Shown here piece after piece: positions 1 to 7,960 of a stretch of DNA of 64,000 bases. The notes beneath the pieces were generated by a model. It ran no database searches, was not told the origin of the DNA, and saw only the letters and a program-made list of their open reading frames with translations. Numbering within the stretch: the stretch's first letter is position 1; the number at the start of each line of letters is the position of its first letter. The stretch comes from an uncultured Sphingomonadaceae bacterium. GTDB lineage: Bacteria > Pseudomonadota > Alphaproteobacteria > Sphingomonadales > Sphingomonadaceae. The translations under genes were made by a program, and so were the position numbers. The stretch spans positions 1 through 64,000 of the forward strand of contig CALKJZ010000027.1 of NCBI GenBank assembly GCA_937995515.1, written 5' to 3'.

Positions 1-1
1 C

Positions 2-1105
2 GAACGGCTGAAGGCCACCATCAACCCGGCCAACGATCCGGCCTTCCGGGAGCGCTGGATCACCGACAACAGCTTCGACTTCATCACCTACCAGGAGATG
101 TGGTCGCTGCCGCAGGGGCCCGAGGGCAAGGCCTACTGGTCCCAGCGCTATGGCGACATCTTCCTCATCTCGCTCGACTGCAACCGGATCTGGCGGACAT
201 GGAACCCCAACCAGCGCGGCAAGTTCACCGAGAGCTTCAACAACGCGACCGGCCGGCTGTTCGACAACCCGTCTGACTGGGGGTTCGGCGACTTCACCTT
301 CCGCCCGTTCGGCCGCGGGTCCCGGCAGTATCAGTGGCTGCAGGAGGTGCTCGCCTCCGAGGCCTGCCGCACCGCGCGCTACCGCATCGTGCTGACCCAC
401 CAGACCCCCTTCGGTCTTGGCGACAATGCCGTGCCGGTGCAGGCGATGCAGCGCGTGACGGTGGAGCTTCTGGGCGGCGGCCTCATCGGCCCGTTTGCCG
501 CGTCGGACTGGCCGCAGCGCTGGCCCGAGGTCGAGGACCAGCTGCGTGCAGGCCAGGTGCGCTACATCCGCTACGAATATCCGCTGGCCGACGATATCTG
601 GCGGAACGACATCGAGCCGCTGCTCCTCGCGGCCAATGTCCACCTCGTCCACTGCGGCCACTCCCACCTGTGGAACCGCAGCCAGGTGGGCAATCTTCAC
701 TATATCGAGACGGCCAATGTGGGGAACAGCTTCGGCGCCATGTTCTTCGCAACGGCCCAGCCCGGCGTGAGCCCCACCCAGGGGCCGCGGCCGAACCAGC
801 CCGGCAACGCCGCGTGGCGCAACGCAACCGTGGCGGCGAGCCCTTCGCGCACCAGCCTGACGTGGAACCCGGCCGACTATCCGGTCACCGGCGATCCGCA
901 CGGGCGGCCGATGGCCATGCCGAGCATCTTCAACCCGATGCGCGAGCTTGCAGGCGCTTCGCAGGATGTGCCCTTCATCGCCTCGAACGTGCTGACAGCT
1001 CTCACCATCTTCGAGAGCGCAACCGGCCTCGTCTCGAGCTATGTCTACGACACCCGCGACGCGGCCGCACCCACGCGCAAGTTCGACGAGTTCCGGATCG
1101 GCTGA
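2..1105 (+). CDS. Metallophosphoesterase (calcineurin-like), 5' end missing
   Basis: The reading frame is open from the first bases of the window, so the N-terminus lies outside it. The visible 367 residues contain LTHQTPFG and, further on, HCGHSHLWN. The GHSH is the C-terminal metal-binding box of calcineurin-like phosphoesterases, and the N-terminal metal boxes should lie upstream. A YIETANVGNSFG stretch follows, as expected of the strand after that box. It probably hydrolyses a phosphoester using a dinuclear metal centre; the substrate is unknown. The gene converges with the efflux genes. A weak GC hairpin at 1123-1139 separates them. Confidence 0.75.
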   Translation, partial: ERLKATINPANDPAFRERWITDNSFDFITYQEMWSLPQGPEGKAYWSQRYGDIFLISLDCNRIWRTWNPNQRGKFTESFNNATGRLFDNPSDWGFGDFTFRPFGRGSRQYQWLQEVLASEACRTARYRIVLTHQTPFGLGDNAVPVQAMQRVTVELLGGGLIGPFAASDWPQRWPEVEDQLRAGQVRYIRYEYPLADDIWRNDIEPLLLAANVHLVHCGHSHLWNRSQVGNLHYIETANVGNSFGAMFFATAQPGVSPTQGPRPNQPGNAAWRNATVAASPSRTSLTWNPADYPVTGDPHGRPMAMPSIFNPMRELAGASQDVPFIASNVLTALTIFESATGLVSSYVYDTRDAAAPTRKFDEFRIG

Positions 1106-1144
1106 GGGGCTCCGGGCCGGGAGCGGGCGGCGCGCCCGCCCCGG

Positions 1145-4100
1145 TCAGGCCGGGCGGCCGGGCGGGGCGTTGGCAGCGCCGAAGCTCCCGGCCGGCGGGT
1201 GGTTGCGCACGATCAGCAGATACATGACCGGGGTGACAATGCGGCTCATGAGGGTCGAGGAGATGAGCCCGCCGATGATCACCCAGGCAAGTGGCGCGTA
1301 GAGCGCCGAGCCGGAGAGCGCGAGCGGCAGCAGCGCGAGCACGGCGGTCACCGAGGTCAGGAGCACCGGCAGAAAGCGGATCTCGCCGGCGCGCTCGATC
1401 GCCTCGCGGAGCGCCACACCCTGGCTGCGCAGCTGCGAGGTGAAGTCGACGAGCAGGATCGAGTTCTTGATCTCGATCCCGATCAGCGCGACGAAGCCGA
1501 TGATGGCCGTGTAGCTCAGCGAAAATCCATTGGCCCAAAGGGCGATCAGCCCGCCGAACATGCCAAGCGGGATCACGCCCGCCACCACCAGCGTCTCGCG
1601 GAAGCGGCCGAACTCGAGCACAAGGACGGCGAGCACACCGAACACCGCAAGCAGGATGACCCCGCCCAGCCCGCCGAAGCTCTCCGCGCGGGCCTGCGCC
1701 TCGCCGCCCTCCACGACACGGTAGCCCGGCAGCAGGTCGAGCGCCGCGATGCGCGCCTTGATGGCATCGTTGACCCGGCTGGTGAGCGCGCCCTGTTCCA
1801 CATTGGCTGTCACCGCAACCGAGCGTTCCTTGAGGTAGCGCGCGATGAGCGGCGGCCCGCCCACCAGCCGCGGCTCGGCAATGCGGCGCAGGGGAACGGC
1901 GGCGCCGCTGGCAGAGGGAACGTGGACGGCTTCGAGCGCATCAACCGTCTGCAAGGCCCCCGCCTCGCCGCCGCCGGTGATCGGCGTGCGCACCACCACC
2001 TCGTAGCTGTCGCCTTCCGCATCGCGGAAGCGGCCAGCCGGCTCCCCCGCAAGGGCGAGCCGGGCGGCGCGCCGCGCAGCTGCCGGCGAAACCCCGAGCA
2101 GCGCGGCGGCATCCGCATCGAGGCCGAGCGCAAGGTCGATCCGGTCGACGGCAAGCGGGTTGCGCACGTCGCGCGCGCCCGGGGTGGTGCGCATCACCTC
2201 TTCGACCGCGCGCGCAATCCGCTTCAGCTCGTCGAGGTCGGGGCCAAGCACGAACCATTGCACCGGCGCGTCGATCGGGGCGCCGTTCCGGAACGACCTG
2301 AGCGTGATCCGCGCCTCCGGATAGGTGGCAAACCGCGCCCGCAGCCGCTCTGCCATGGCCGGGGTCGCGGACGGGTCCCACCGGTCGAGCGTTGCCAGAA
2401 CCGCGCCGAGGTTCGCCCGCTGGTCCACCTCGCGCACATTGTAGAACACCTGCGGATTGCCGCGGCCGACATTGGCCATCCGGTCGCGGACGGCCGGCTC
2501 CTCCTTGAGCACCGAATCCACCCAGGCGACCGCCCGCGCGGTCTGGGCGAGGTCAGACCCTTCCGATGTCTCCACCTCGACGAGCACATAGGGCACATCG
2601 GCATCGGGAAAGAGGCTCGTGCCAAGGACGGGGATGAGCCCGAGCGCGGCCACGCACAGCGCCATGGCGGCCACGAGCGTGCGCGCCGGGTGGCGGAGCG
2701 CCACGCGGAGGAGCGGCGCATAGCCGCCATGGATGCCGCGCTGCACGATCTGCAGCGCGCGGTTGCCCTCGGGCGCTTCTTCGCGCGGCAGGATGCGCGA
2801 GGCGAGGAACGGGATGATGGTGAGCGAGACGAGGAGCGAGGCAAGCGCGGTTGCAATCACCGCGACAGGCAGGCCGCGCGTGAACTTGCCCGCGCCCTCG
2901 GGCAGGGCGGTGAGCGGCAGGAATGCGAAGACGAGCACGACCGTGCAGCCGATGACCGCAATCGAGATCTGCTGCGCGCCGGTGATGGCGGCGGCCACAC
3001 GGTCGAACCCCATGCGGATGTGGCGCGCGATATTCTCCACCACCACGATCGAATCGTCGACAAGGATGCCGAGCGCAAGGATGAACCCTGCGATCACCAG
3101 CTGGTTCAGCGTGTAGCCGAGGATCGCGAGCACGAGCACGCCGATGGCAAGACTGAGCGGCACCGAGACCATGACAACGAGGCTTGCGCGCGGCCCGAGC
3201 GGCAGGAGCGTGACGAGCACCAGCGCCAGCGCGATGGCGAAATCGCGGGCGAGCAGGCCGAGCTTGCGTCGGATATCCTCGGACTGGTCGAAGGCGAGGA
3301 CGAGCTTCACGTCGGGCGGCAGACGGGCGCGATAGGCCTCGGCGGCAGCCACCAGCCCGGCCTGCACGTCGAGCACATTCACATTGTCCTTCTGCGTGGC
3401 CGTCAGCCAGATTGCACGCGCACCGTTGAGCGCGGTGATGTGGGTGCGCTCGCCCGTCTCCCAGCCCACCTCCGCCACATCGCCCACCGTGATCAGGCGC
3501 CCGCCCTCGGCGCGCACCGGCACCGCGCGCACCTCCCCGACCGTGCGGTAGGCGCCGCCGGCCCGCAGGTTGAACCGCTGCTCGCCGGAGCGCACGGCGC
3601 CGGGCGGCAGGTCGGTGCCGCTCGCCCGCAGCGCATCCGTCACCTGGGTGAGCGGCAGCTCCAGCTCGGCAAGGCGGGCCAGATCGACCGTGACCCGCAT
3701 CTCGGGGCGGGGCAGGCCCCACACCTCGGCCGCGCGCACGCCATCGACGCGCTGGAACGCCTCGCGCAGATCCTTTGCAATCTTTTCCAGCCGCCGGGAC
3801 GACGCCGTCTCGGAGACGAGCGCATATTGCACCACCACCGCCTCGGTGGTGCGGAAGCGCCGGAACTCGATCCGGCTGACGGTCTCGGGCAGGCGCTGGC
3901 GGATCGCGTTCACCTCGCGCACGGCCTCGTCGAAGTTGCGGTCGGGGTCGCTCGACCAGTCGAACTCGGCGACGATCACGGCCTGGCCGTCGAAGCTGCG
4001 GCTCGAGATCTCGGTCACATTGTCGAGCCCCGAGAGCACATCCTCGATGGGCTTGGCGACCGTCTGCTCCATGTCTTCCGGGTCTGCACCGGGCTGGAAG

Positions 4101-4252
4101 GCAACGATGAACACCACCGGAACCTTGAAGTGCGGATCGACCGAGCGGGGAATGGCGAGGAAGGCCTGGAGCCCGAGCGCGGCCAGCAGCGCAAAGACGA
4201 TGAGCGTGACCTGCCAGCGCTGGACGGAAGCGGCGATCAGGCGGTCGAGCAT
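1145..4252 (-). CDS. RND efflux transporter, inner-membrane subunit (AcrB/MdtB-like)
   Basis: This 1035-residue protein has the usual size and layout of hydrophobe/amphiphile RND pumps: a first membrane helix near residues 14-33, a large periplasmic loop, a block of helices at about 335-480, a second periplasmic loop and a final helix block. LGILVDD at residues 394-400 is the TM4 proton-relay motif, and both aspartates are present. It would export small hydrophobic compounds, driven by protons, with the adaptor encoded just upstream. Its ATG shares one base with the adaptor stop codon (TGATG), so the two are translationally coupled. No outer-membrane TolC-like gene is visible next to them. 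Confidence 0.93.
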   Translation of the reverse strand: MLDRLIAASVQRWQVTLIVFALLAALGLQAFLAIPRSVDPHFKVPVVFIVAFQPGADPEDMEQTVAKPIEDVLSGLDNVTEISSRSFDGQAVIVAEFDWSSDPDRNFDEAVREVNAIRQRLPETVSRIEFRRFRTTEAVVVQYALVSETASSRRLEKIAKDLREAFQRVDGVRAAEVWGLPRPEMRVTVDLARLAELELPLTQVTDALRASGTDLPPGAVRSGEQRFNLRAGGAYRTVGEVRAVPVRAEGGRLITVGDVAEVGWETGERTHITALNGARAIWLTATQKDNVNVLDVQAGLVAAAEAYRARLPPDVKLVLAFDQSEDIRRKLGLLARDFAIALALVLVTLLPLGPRASLVVMVSVPLSLAIGVLVLAILGYTLNQLVIAGFILALGILVDDSIVVVENIARHIRMGFDRVAAAITGAQQISIAVIGCTVVLVFAFLPLTALPEGAGKFTRGLPVAVIATALASLLVSLTIIPFLASRILPREEAPEGNRALQIVQRGIHGGYAPLLRVALRHPARTLVAAMALCVAALGLIPVLGTSLFPDADVPYVLVEVETSEGSDLAQTARAVAWVDSVLKEEPAVRDRMANVGRGNPQVFYNVREVDQRANLGAVLATLDRWDPSATPAMAERLRARFATYPEARITLRSFRNGAPIDAPVQWFVLGPDLDELKRIARAVEEVMRTTPGARDVRNPLAVDRIDLALGLDADAAALLGVSPAAARRAARLALAGEPAGRFRDAEGDSYEVVVRTPITGGGEAGALQTVDALEAVHVPSASGAAVPLRRIAEPRLVGGPPLIARYLKERSVAVTANVEQGALTSRVNDAIKARIAALDLLPGYRVVEGGEAQARAESFGGLGGVILLAVFGVLAVLVLEFGRFRETLVVAGVIPLGMFGGLIALWANGFSLSYTAIIGFVALIGIEIKNSILLVDFTSQLRSQGVALREAIERAGEIRFLPVLLTSVTAVLALLPLALSGSALYAPLAWVIIGGLISSTLMSRIVTPVMYLLIVRNHPPAGSFGAANAPPGRPA

Positions 4253-5424
4253 CAGGGCCGGCTGCCGGTCGCGGCCGGGGCGCGCGTGACCTGCGTGCCA
4301 AGGGGCCGCCGGGTGGCCGCGACGACCACGGGCATGCCGTCGGCCAGCCGGTCCACGCCGCCGAGCACGATCCGGTCGCCGGGCTTCAGCCCCTCGGCCA
4401 CCGCAACGCCGCCGGCCGAGACCGGCCCGAGCCGGACCATGTGCGCCCGCACCACCAGCCCTGACCCTTCCGGCCGGACCTGCCAGACGAAGCCCTCGTC
4501 GGCGCGAGCGGCAAACAGCGCACTGGCCGGGATCTGCAGCGGTTGGGGGCCGCGGCCAGGGTCGGGTGCCCGGGGCGCGAACCGCGCCTCGCCGATCAGC
4601 CCCGAGCGCAGGTCCGGATGGCCCGGCAGCGCCACCTCGACCCGGAAACTCCCCGTCCGCTCGTCCGCACGCCCGGCAATCTCCACCACCTGCCCGCGCA
4701 GCTCCGGCGGTCCTCCCGGGCCGAACGAAACCACGGCCGGCTGGCCGATTCCGAGGCCGGCGATTTCCCGGTCGGTCATCGGCACCCGCAGCACGAACCC
4801 CTCGCGCAGCTCGCCGAGCACGAGGACCGGCGTGCCGGCCGCAAGGGTCTGGCCCGGCTCGGCAAGCCGGCGGAGCACCACGCCGTCGGCCGGCGCCACG
4901 ATGCGCACATAACGCTGGCGGAAACGGGCCGCGTCGCGCTGGGCGCGCGCGGCGCCGGCGGCAGCCTCCTGCTGATCCACCCGCGCCCGCGCCACCCAGC
5001 CGTCGGCGAACAGCCGCCGCTGGCGCTGCAGCTCGGCCTCGGCCTGGCGGACAGCCGCCTCGGCGGCGGCCACGTCGCTGTCGAAGGGCTGTGAGTCCAG
5101 CGCGGCGATGAGCTGGCCGGCGCGCACCGCCATGCCCTCGCGCACCTCGAGCCGGACGAGGCGGCCATCGGCCACGAACGCAAGCGGGGTCTCGCGCCGC
5201 AGCCTCACAGTGCCGGTGGCCCGCATCTGCGGCTGCGCGCCGGCCGCCCCGACCACATGCACCCGGACCGGAAGCGGCGCCGCATCCGCCTTCGGCGCCT
5301 CGGGCCGACCGCAGCCGGCAAGCGCCAGAAGCGCGGCAGCAACAAACCAAGACGAGGCAGGACCGGGCGCCTGACGGCGCGCGGCGCGGTGCCCGGGCGA
5401 AGGCGACGGCGCCCCCGGCGCCAC
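4252..5424 (-). CDS. RND efflux periplasmic adaptor lipoprotein (membrane fusion protein)
   Basis: The protein has a hydrophobic segment ending in a lipobox (ALAGC), then a typical adaptor layout: a biotinyl-lipoyl-like half (GRLVRLEVREGMAVRAGQ), an alpha-hairpin rich in Ala, Glu and Arg, the second lipoyl half (IVAPADGVVLRRLAEPGQTL) and beta-barrel domains. It should link the inner-membrane pump to an outer-membrane channel. The GTG start at 5424 gives 390 residues. An upstream in-frame ATG at 5559 would add 45 residues ahead of the signal peptide, with codon use (AGA, GTA, TTG) unlike the rest of the gene, so I prefer GTG. The start remains uncertain; the family call does not. Confidence 0.88.
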   Translation of the reverse strand: MAPGAPSPSPGHRAARRQAPGPASSWFVAAALLALAGCGRPEAPKADAAPLPVRVHVVGAAGAQPQMRATGTVRLRRETPLAFVADGRLVRLEVREGMAVRAGQLIAALDSQPFDSDVAAAEAAVRQAEAELQRQRRLFADGWVARARVDQQEAAAGAARAQRDAARFRQRYVRIVAPADGVVLRRLAEPGQTLAAGTPVLVLGELREGFVLRVPMTDREIAGLGIGQPAVVSFGPGGPPELRGQVVEIAGRADERTGSFRVEVALPGHPDLRSGLIGEARFAPRAPDPGRGPQPLQIPASALFAARADEGFVWQVRPEGSGLVVRAHMVRLGPVSAGGVAVAEGLKPGDRIVLGGVDRLADGMPVVVAATRRPLGTQVTRAPAATGSRP

Positions 5425-5575
5425 CTGCCCTCTGCCGGCTACGGCCTGTCTGCCCAAGGCCCCCTCCCCCTCGGCTGCGGCGCTGGATTCGAGGCTGCCG
5501 GGCGGCTGCCGCTGCGGCACCGGCGGGCGGCCTCTTTGGGGGCCGGCCCCTTCATCCATGGCAGAGCGGAGGCTC

Positions 5576-5596
5576 CTGCGCAACAAATTTGCGCAG
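5576..5596. promoter_or_regulatory. Inverted repeat upstream of the efflux operon, candidate operator
   Basis: CTGCGCAA and TTGCGCAG form perfect 8-bp arms around CAAAT. The site lies 150 bp upstream of the chosen adaptor start, and is the most AT-rich spot in that leader. Efflux operons are often controlled by TetR- or MarR-type repressors at such sites, but no regulator gene is adjacent. An 8-bp repeat alone could be chance. Confidence 0.35.
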
Positions 5597-5659
5597 CCCT
5601 CAGATTGGCCGGCCGCAGGCCGCTGCCCCGGCCCGGGAGCGGGGCAGAACGGCCGCTTC

Positions 5660-5695
5660 GACGATCGAGAGGCCTTTTCCTACTCCTCGATCGTC
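5660..5695. repeat. Perfect 10-bp inverted repeat over the end of a small gene
   Basis: GACGATCGAG at 5660-5669 and CTCGATCGTC at 5686-5695 are perfect complements with a 16-nt spacer. On the minus strand the hairpin would enclose the stop codon of the DUF3168-like gene. There is no T-tract, so this is not a classical intrinsic terminator. It could limit read-through into the efflux operon or protect the mRNA end. Confidence 0.4.
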
Positions 5696-6066
5696 AAGGC
5701 CTCGATGGTCACCGCCATCGTCATGCCGCCCTCGAGGTCAAGCGCCGCCTCCACGTCGGTGATTGCGATCTCGGCGAGGAAATGGCCGCCGAGGGCGAAA
5801 TCGGGCTCGGCGAGCACCGCCTGAAGCCGGTCATAGGCATGTTCCACCTCGAGGTGCCGCCCGCTCAGCCTGACCGCGAGGCAATGGCGCATGCCGCTGA
5901 AGGTCATGCTCGCCCAGGGCGTGCTCTGGAAATCCTCGATGACGAGTGGCGGCCGGGCTGTGCCCCCGGGCGTTGCAAGCCATTCGCCAAGCAGCGGATC
6001 GGCTGCGATCGCGGACCGGATGGCGCGCAGCAGCTTCTGGTGCACGTCGGCCGGAAGCGCCCTCAT
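5680..6066 (-). CDS. DUF3168-like (phage/GTA tail-completion-type) small protein
   Basis: The 128-residue protein resembles the DUF3168 family, which in phages and gene transfer agents acts at the head-tail junction. The pattern is an N-terminal helix (HQKLLRAIRSAIAADPLLGEWL), a strand with PPLVIEDFQSTPW, a central strand (RHCLAVRLSG), a helix (EHAYDRLQAVLAEP) and closing strands. The assignment rests on this overall pattern and is tentative. No other head, tail or GTA genes are present, so it is either a remnant or an adapted standalone protein. Its ATG overlaps the stop of the upstream 74-residue gene by four bases, so the two form one transcription unit. Confidence 0.5.
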   Translation of the reverse strand: MRALPADVHQKLLRAIRSAIAADPLLGEWLATPGGTARPPLVIEDFQSTPWASMTFSGMRHCLAVRLSGRHLEVEHAYDRLQAVLAEPDFALGGHFLAEIAITDVEAALDLEGGMTMAVTIEALTIEE

Positions 6067-6287
6067 TGCCCGGCCCTCCCGGAGTTGCCGGCACCCGTCC
6101 CGGCCTGCGAAGATGCGTTGAGCCGTGCAATATAGGCGAGCACCCGCCGTTCCAGTTCGGGGCCGGGCTGCCGGCCCCGGCGCAAATCATGCACGAGCCG
6201 GGGATCGCGGACGGCGTTGCGTCCGAAGCGGGACGGGGGGAGGTGGCAGGTTCGCAGGCAGGTCTCTATCGCATGCAACAACGACAT
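6063..6287 (-). CDS. Small protein with possible helix-turn-helix fold
   Basis: This 74-residue protein begins at the ATG at 6287. It follows a pattern I associate with small conserved alphaproteobacterial proteins: a helix, then SRFGRNAVRDPRLVHDLRRGR, then a final helix LERRVLAYIARLN. The central part reads like a short helix-turn-helix, but no DNA-binding function is proven. It is divergent from the S24 repressor across a 139-bp intergenic region and overlaps the DUF3168-like gene by four bases. It may be controlled by, or work with, that repressor. Confidence 0.55.
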   Translation of the reverse strand: MSLLHAIETCLRTCHLPPSRFGRNAVRDPRLVHDLRRGRQPGPELERRVLAYIARLNASSQAGTGAGNSGRAGQ

Positions 6288-6400
6288 GGCGCAGTCTCTC
6301 CTCAACACGACCCTTTTTGTCGCGTCCGAACAGAGGCTGGGGCCCGGACCCCTCAGAGCACCCCACTCCGAATCGTCGCTTGCATAGTGATGATAGGTAT

Positions 6401-6421
6401 TTTCCCACTAGTCTAGGGAAA
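6401..6421. promoter_or_regulatory. Inverted repeat before the S24 repressor gene, candidate auto-operator
   Basis: TTTCCC and GGGAAA arms are separated by nine bases, in one of the most AT-rich stretches of this window. The right arm also supplies the GGGA ribosome-binding sequence, seven bases before the ATG at 6427, so a bound repressor would block the gene's own expression. The site also lies between the two divergent genes and could control both. Confidence 0.45.
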
Positions 6422-6426
6422 TAACG

Positions 6427-7206
6427 ATGATACAACGAAGCCGGTCCGAGGAGGGAAGGCGCATCCAGCGGATGGCAGAGCAGGCAGTCAGGGACCGGCT
6501 GGACGACCTGATCCGGCGCAGCGGCGAGGATTATGCCTCGCTGTCCCGGCTGATGGGGCGCAACCCCGCCTATATCCAGCAATATATCAAGCGCGGCGTG
6601 CCAAGGCGCCTCAACGAGGTCGACCGCCGGCTGCTCGCCCGCCATTTCAACGTGCCCGAAAGCTTTCTCGGCGCCCCCGACCCCGATTGCGACCCTGGGG
6701 GAGAGGCCCGCGCGCCCGCGCTCCTGCGGGCAGCCAGTGCCGTCCATGCCTGCATCGAGGCGGCCGTGGAGGACCCCGAAGCGAGCGCGCCCGACGATGC
6801 GGACTGCCTGCTCATTCCCTTCCTCGAGGCCCGCGTCGCCGGCGCGCCGTCGGGCACCCCGGCCGCGCCCGGCCTTGCGCTTGCGGTTTCGGCCGCGCGT
6901 CAGATGGCAGCCGAGCGGATCACCGATCTCCGTGCGATGCGGGTCGCAAGCGACTCGATGCTGCCAACGCTTGCCGCAGGCGACGAAATCCTGATCGACT
7001 GCGCGGACCGGATCCGGCTGCGCGACGGCATCTATTGCATCATGTCGGAAGGCGTGCCGATGGTGAAGCGCCTGTCGGTCCACCCGGTCACCAAGCGCCT
7101 TTCGGTGATTTCCGACAACCCGGCCTATCCCTCCTTCGCCGACTGCCAGCCGGAGCTGGTCGAGATCGTCGGCCGCGTCGTCTGGGTCGGCCGCAGGCTC
7201 GCCTGA
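6427..7206 (+). CDS. S24/LexA-like repressor-peptidase with N-terminal HTH
   Basis: The 259-residue protein has an N-terminal DNA-binding region (SGEDYASLSRLMGRNPAYIQ, about residues 32-51) and a C-terminal S24 fold. In the latter, VASDSMLPTLAAGDEILID carries the catalytic serine in the usual SM-P-hydrophobic-GD context. The expected lysine lies in VKRLSVHPV, after GIYCIM. Proteins of this type repress genes and often self-cleave, or act as a LexA/CI-like switch. The start is set by GGGA seven bases upstream. The gene is divergent from the two short minus-strand genes, which are its obvious candidate targets. The cleavage site cannot be located with confidence. Confidence 0.8.
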   Translation: MIQRSRSEEGRRIQRMAEQAVRDRLDDLIRRSGEDYASLSRLMGRNPAYIQQYIKRGVPRRLNEVDRRLLARHFNVPESFLGAPDPDCDPGGEARAPALLRAASAVHACIEAAVEDPEASAPDDADCLLIPFLEARVAGAPSGTPAAPGLALAVSAARQMAAERITDLRAMRVASDSMLPTLAAGDEILIDCADRIRLRDGIYCIMSEGVPMVKRLSVHPVTKRLSVISDNPAYPSFADCQPELVEIVGRVVWVGRRLA

Positions 7207-7230
7207 GGACGGCTGCGCCCGGCGCTCCGC

Positions 7231-7392
7231 TCAGCGCCTCTGGCGCGGCTCGCGGATGGCAAGCGCGAGCGCCGCAAGTGCCCCGAGCGCAAGCCCGACG
7301 ACCATGCCGAGCGACGGCTCGGACCAGACCGCCCCGACTCCGAGCCCGAGAAACAGCCCGGCTGGAAGCAGGCACCCAAATCCCCGTTCCAT
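7231..7392 (-). CDS. Small membrane protein (53 residues)
   Basis: The predicted peptide has two hydrophobic helices (CLLPAGLFLGLGVGAVW and MVVGLALGALAALALAI) joined by SEPSLG, and ends in the basic tail REPRQRR. This hairpin topology, with both ends probably cytoplasmic, is common in small conserved proteins of this bacterial group. The function is unknown. It converges with the S24 gene, with only 24 bp between them. The sequence between it and tRNA-His is repetitive and holds no gene. Confidence 0.6.
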   Translation of the reverse strand: MERGFGCLLPAGLFLGLGVGAVWSEPSLGMVVGLALGALAALALAIREPRQRR

Positions 7393-7493
7393 GACCCTTG
7401 CTCCCCGAGAGGCCTCCAGCCGTCTGCTGCCGCCGTGCCCGCCGGGCCGGACGCCGGGGCGCACCAGCCCTGCGCCGCGTGGCCCGGCTGCGC

Positions 7494-7564
7494 AACCCCT
7501 GCGTGGCCCGCCTGTGGAACCCCTGCGTGGCCCGCCTGTGGAACCCCTGCGTGGCCCGCCCGTG
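7494..7564. repeat. 24-bp tandem repeat, about 2.9 copies
   Basis: The unit starts AACCCCTGCGTGGCCCGCCT and ends GTGG. Copies 7494-7517 and 7518-7541 are identical. The third, from 7542, differs by one base in the part present. A degenerate further copy lies just before 7494. The unit length is a multiple of three, but no frame across it looks like a real protein. Confidence 0.8.
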
Positions 7565-7571
7565 CATCCCG

Positions 7572-7607
7572 CTTGCCTCGCCCGGCCTCCTTGCCTCGCC
7601 CGGCCTC
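7572..7607. repeat. 18-bp tandem repeat, two exact copies
   Basis: CTTGCCTCGCCCGGCCTC occurs twice head to tail, at 7572-7589 and 7590-7607, just after the 24-bp repeat. This points to replication slippage in a non-coding stretch. Confidence 0.8.
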
Positions 7608-7732
7608 CGCCCGCGCGCGGGCCCGGGAGGAAGGCAGGGTGCATGACCGGCTCCGGCCACAGCCGGGCGATGCCGGCGAGGAGGCGCGACCCCGGCCCCG
7701 GTTCCGGACCGGCCAGAGGCCCTGCCGGCAGG

Positions 7733-7810
7733 TGGGGCGACCGACGGGACTTGAACCCGCAACCCCTGGTACCACAAACCAGTGCTCTGACCAATTGAGC
7801 TACGGTCGCC
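7733..7810 (-). tRNA. tRNA-His (anticodon GTG), CCA encoded
   Basis: On the minus strand the molecule starts GGCGACCG, with an extra G(-1) pairing C73, the hallmark of histidine tRNA. The D arm is GCTC/GAGC. The anticodon stem is CTGGT/ACCAG around the loop TTGTGGT, giving anticodon GTG. The T arm is GCGGG-TTCAAGT-CCCGT. The acceptor stem closes fully and the 3' CCA is in the DNA. Confidence 0.96.
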
Positions 7811-7960
7811 ACAGCAGTCCGGCACGCGGCTTGCGGCACGAGGCCATAGGCGCGGGCGGCCTTGCGCGTCAACAAGCCGCCCGGAGGGCACCGGGCGCCG
7901 GTGGAGCGGAGGCAGCGCGCCGGGCGCCCGGCAGCTCCCCTGCGTCAGCACCCGGGCCGG

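Larger units (their letters stand above)
7393..7732. other. Non-coding stretch with tandem repeats
   Basis: About 340 bp between the 53-residue gene and tRNA-His. Reading frames here have repetitive, low-complexity translations and no start-site signals. The content is two GC-rich tandem repeats (listed separately) and no evident promoter or gene. Confidence 0.6.

Noticed and set aside
1199-4912. Very long open frame of 1237 codons opposite the RND genes
   Set aside because: It is the mirror of the efflux genes. The product is Arg/His/Glu-rich without any domain, and such antisense frames are common at this GC content.
5680-7206. A complete prophage or gene transfer agent
   Set aside because: Only one tail-type protein and a repressor are seen; no capsid, terminase, portal or integrase genes flank them.
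7494-7607. A CRISPR array
   Set aside because: The repeats are directly adjacent without unique spacers, and no cas genes are present.
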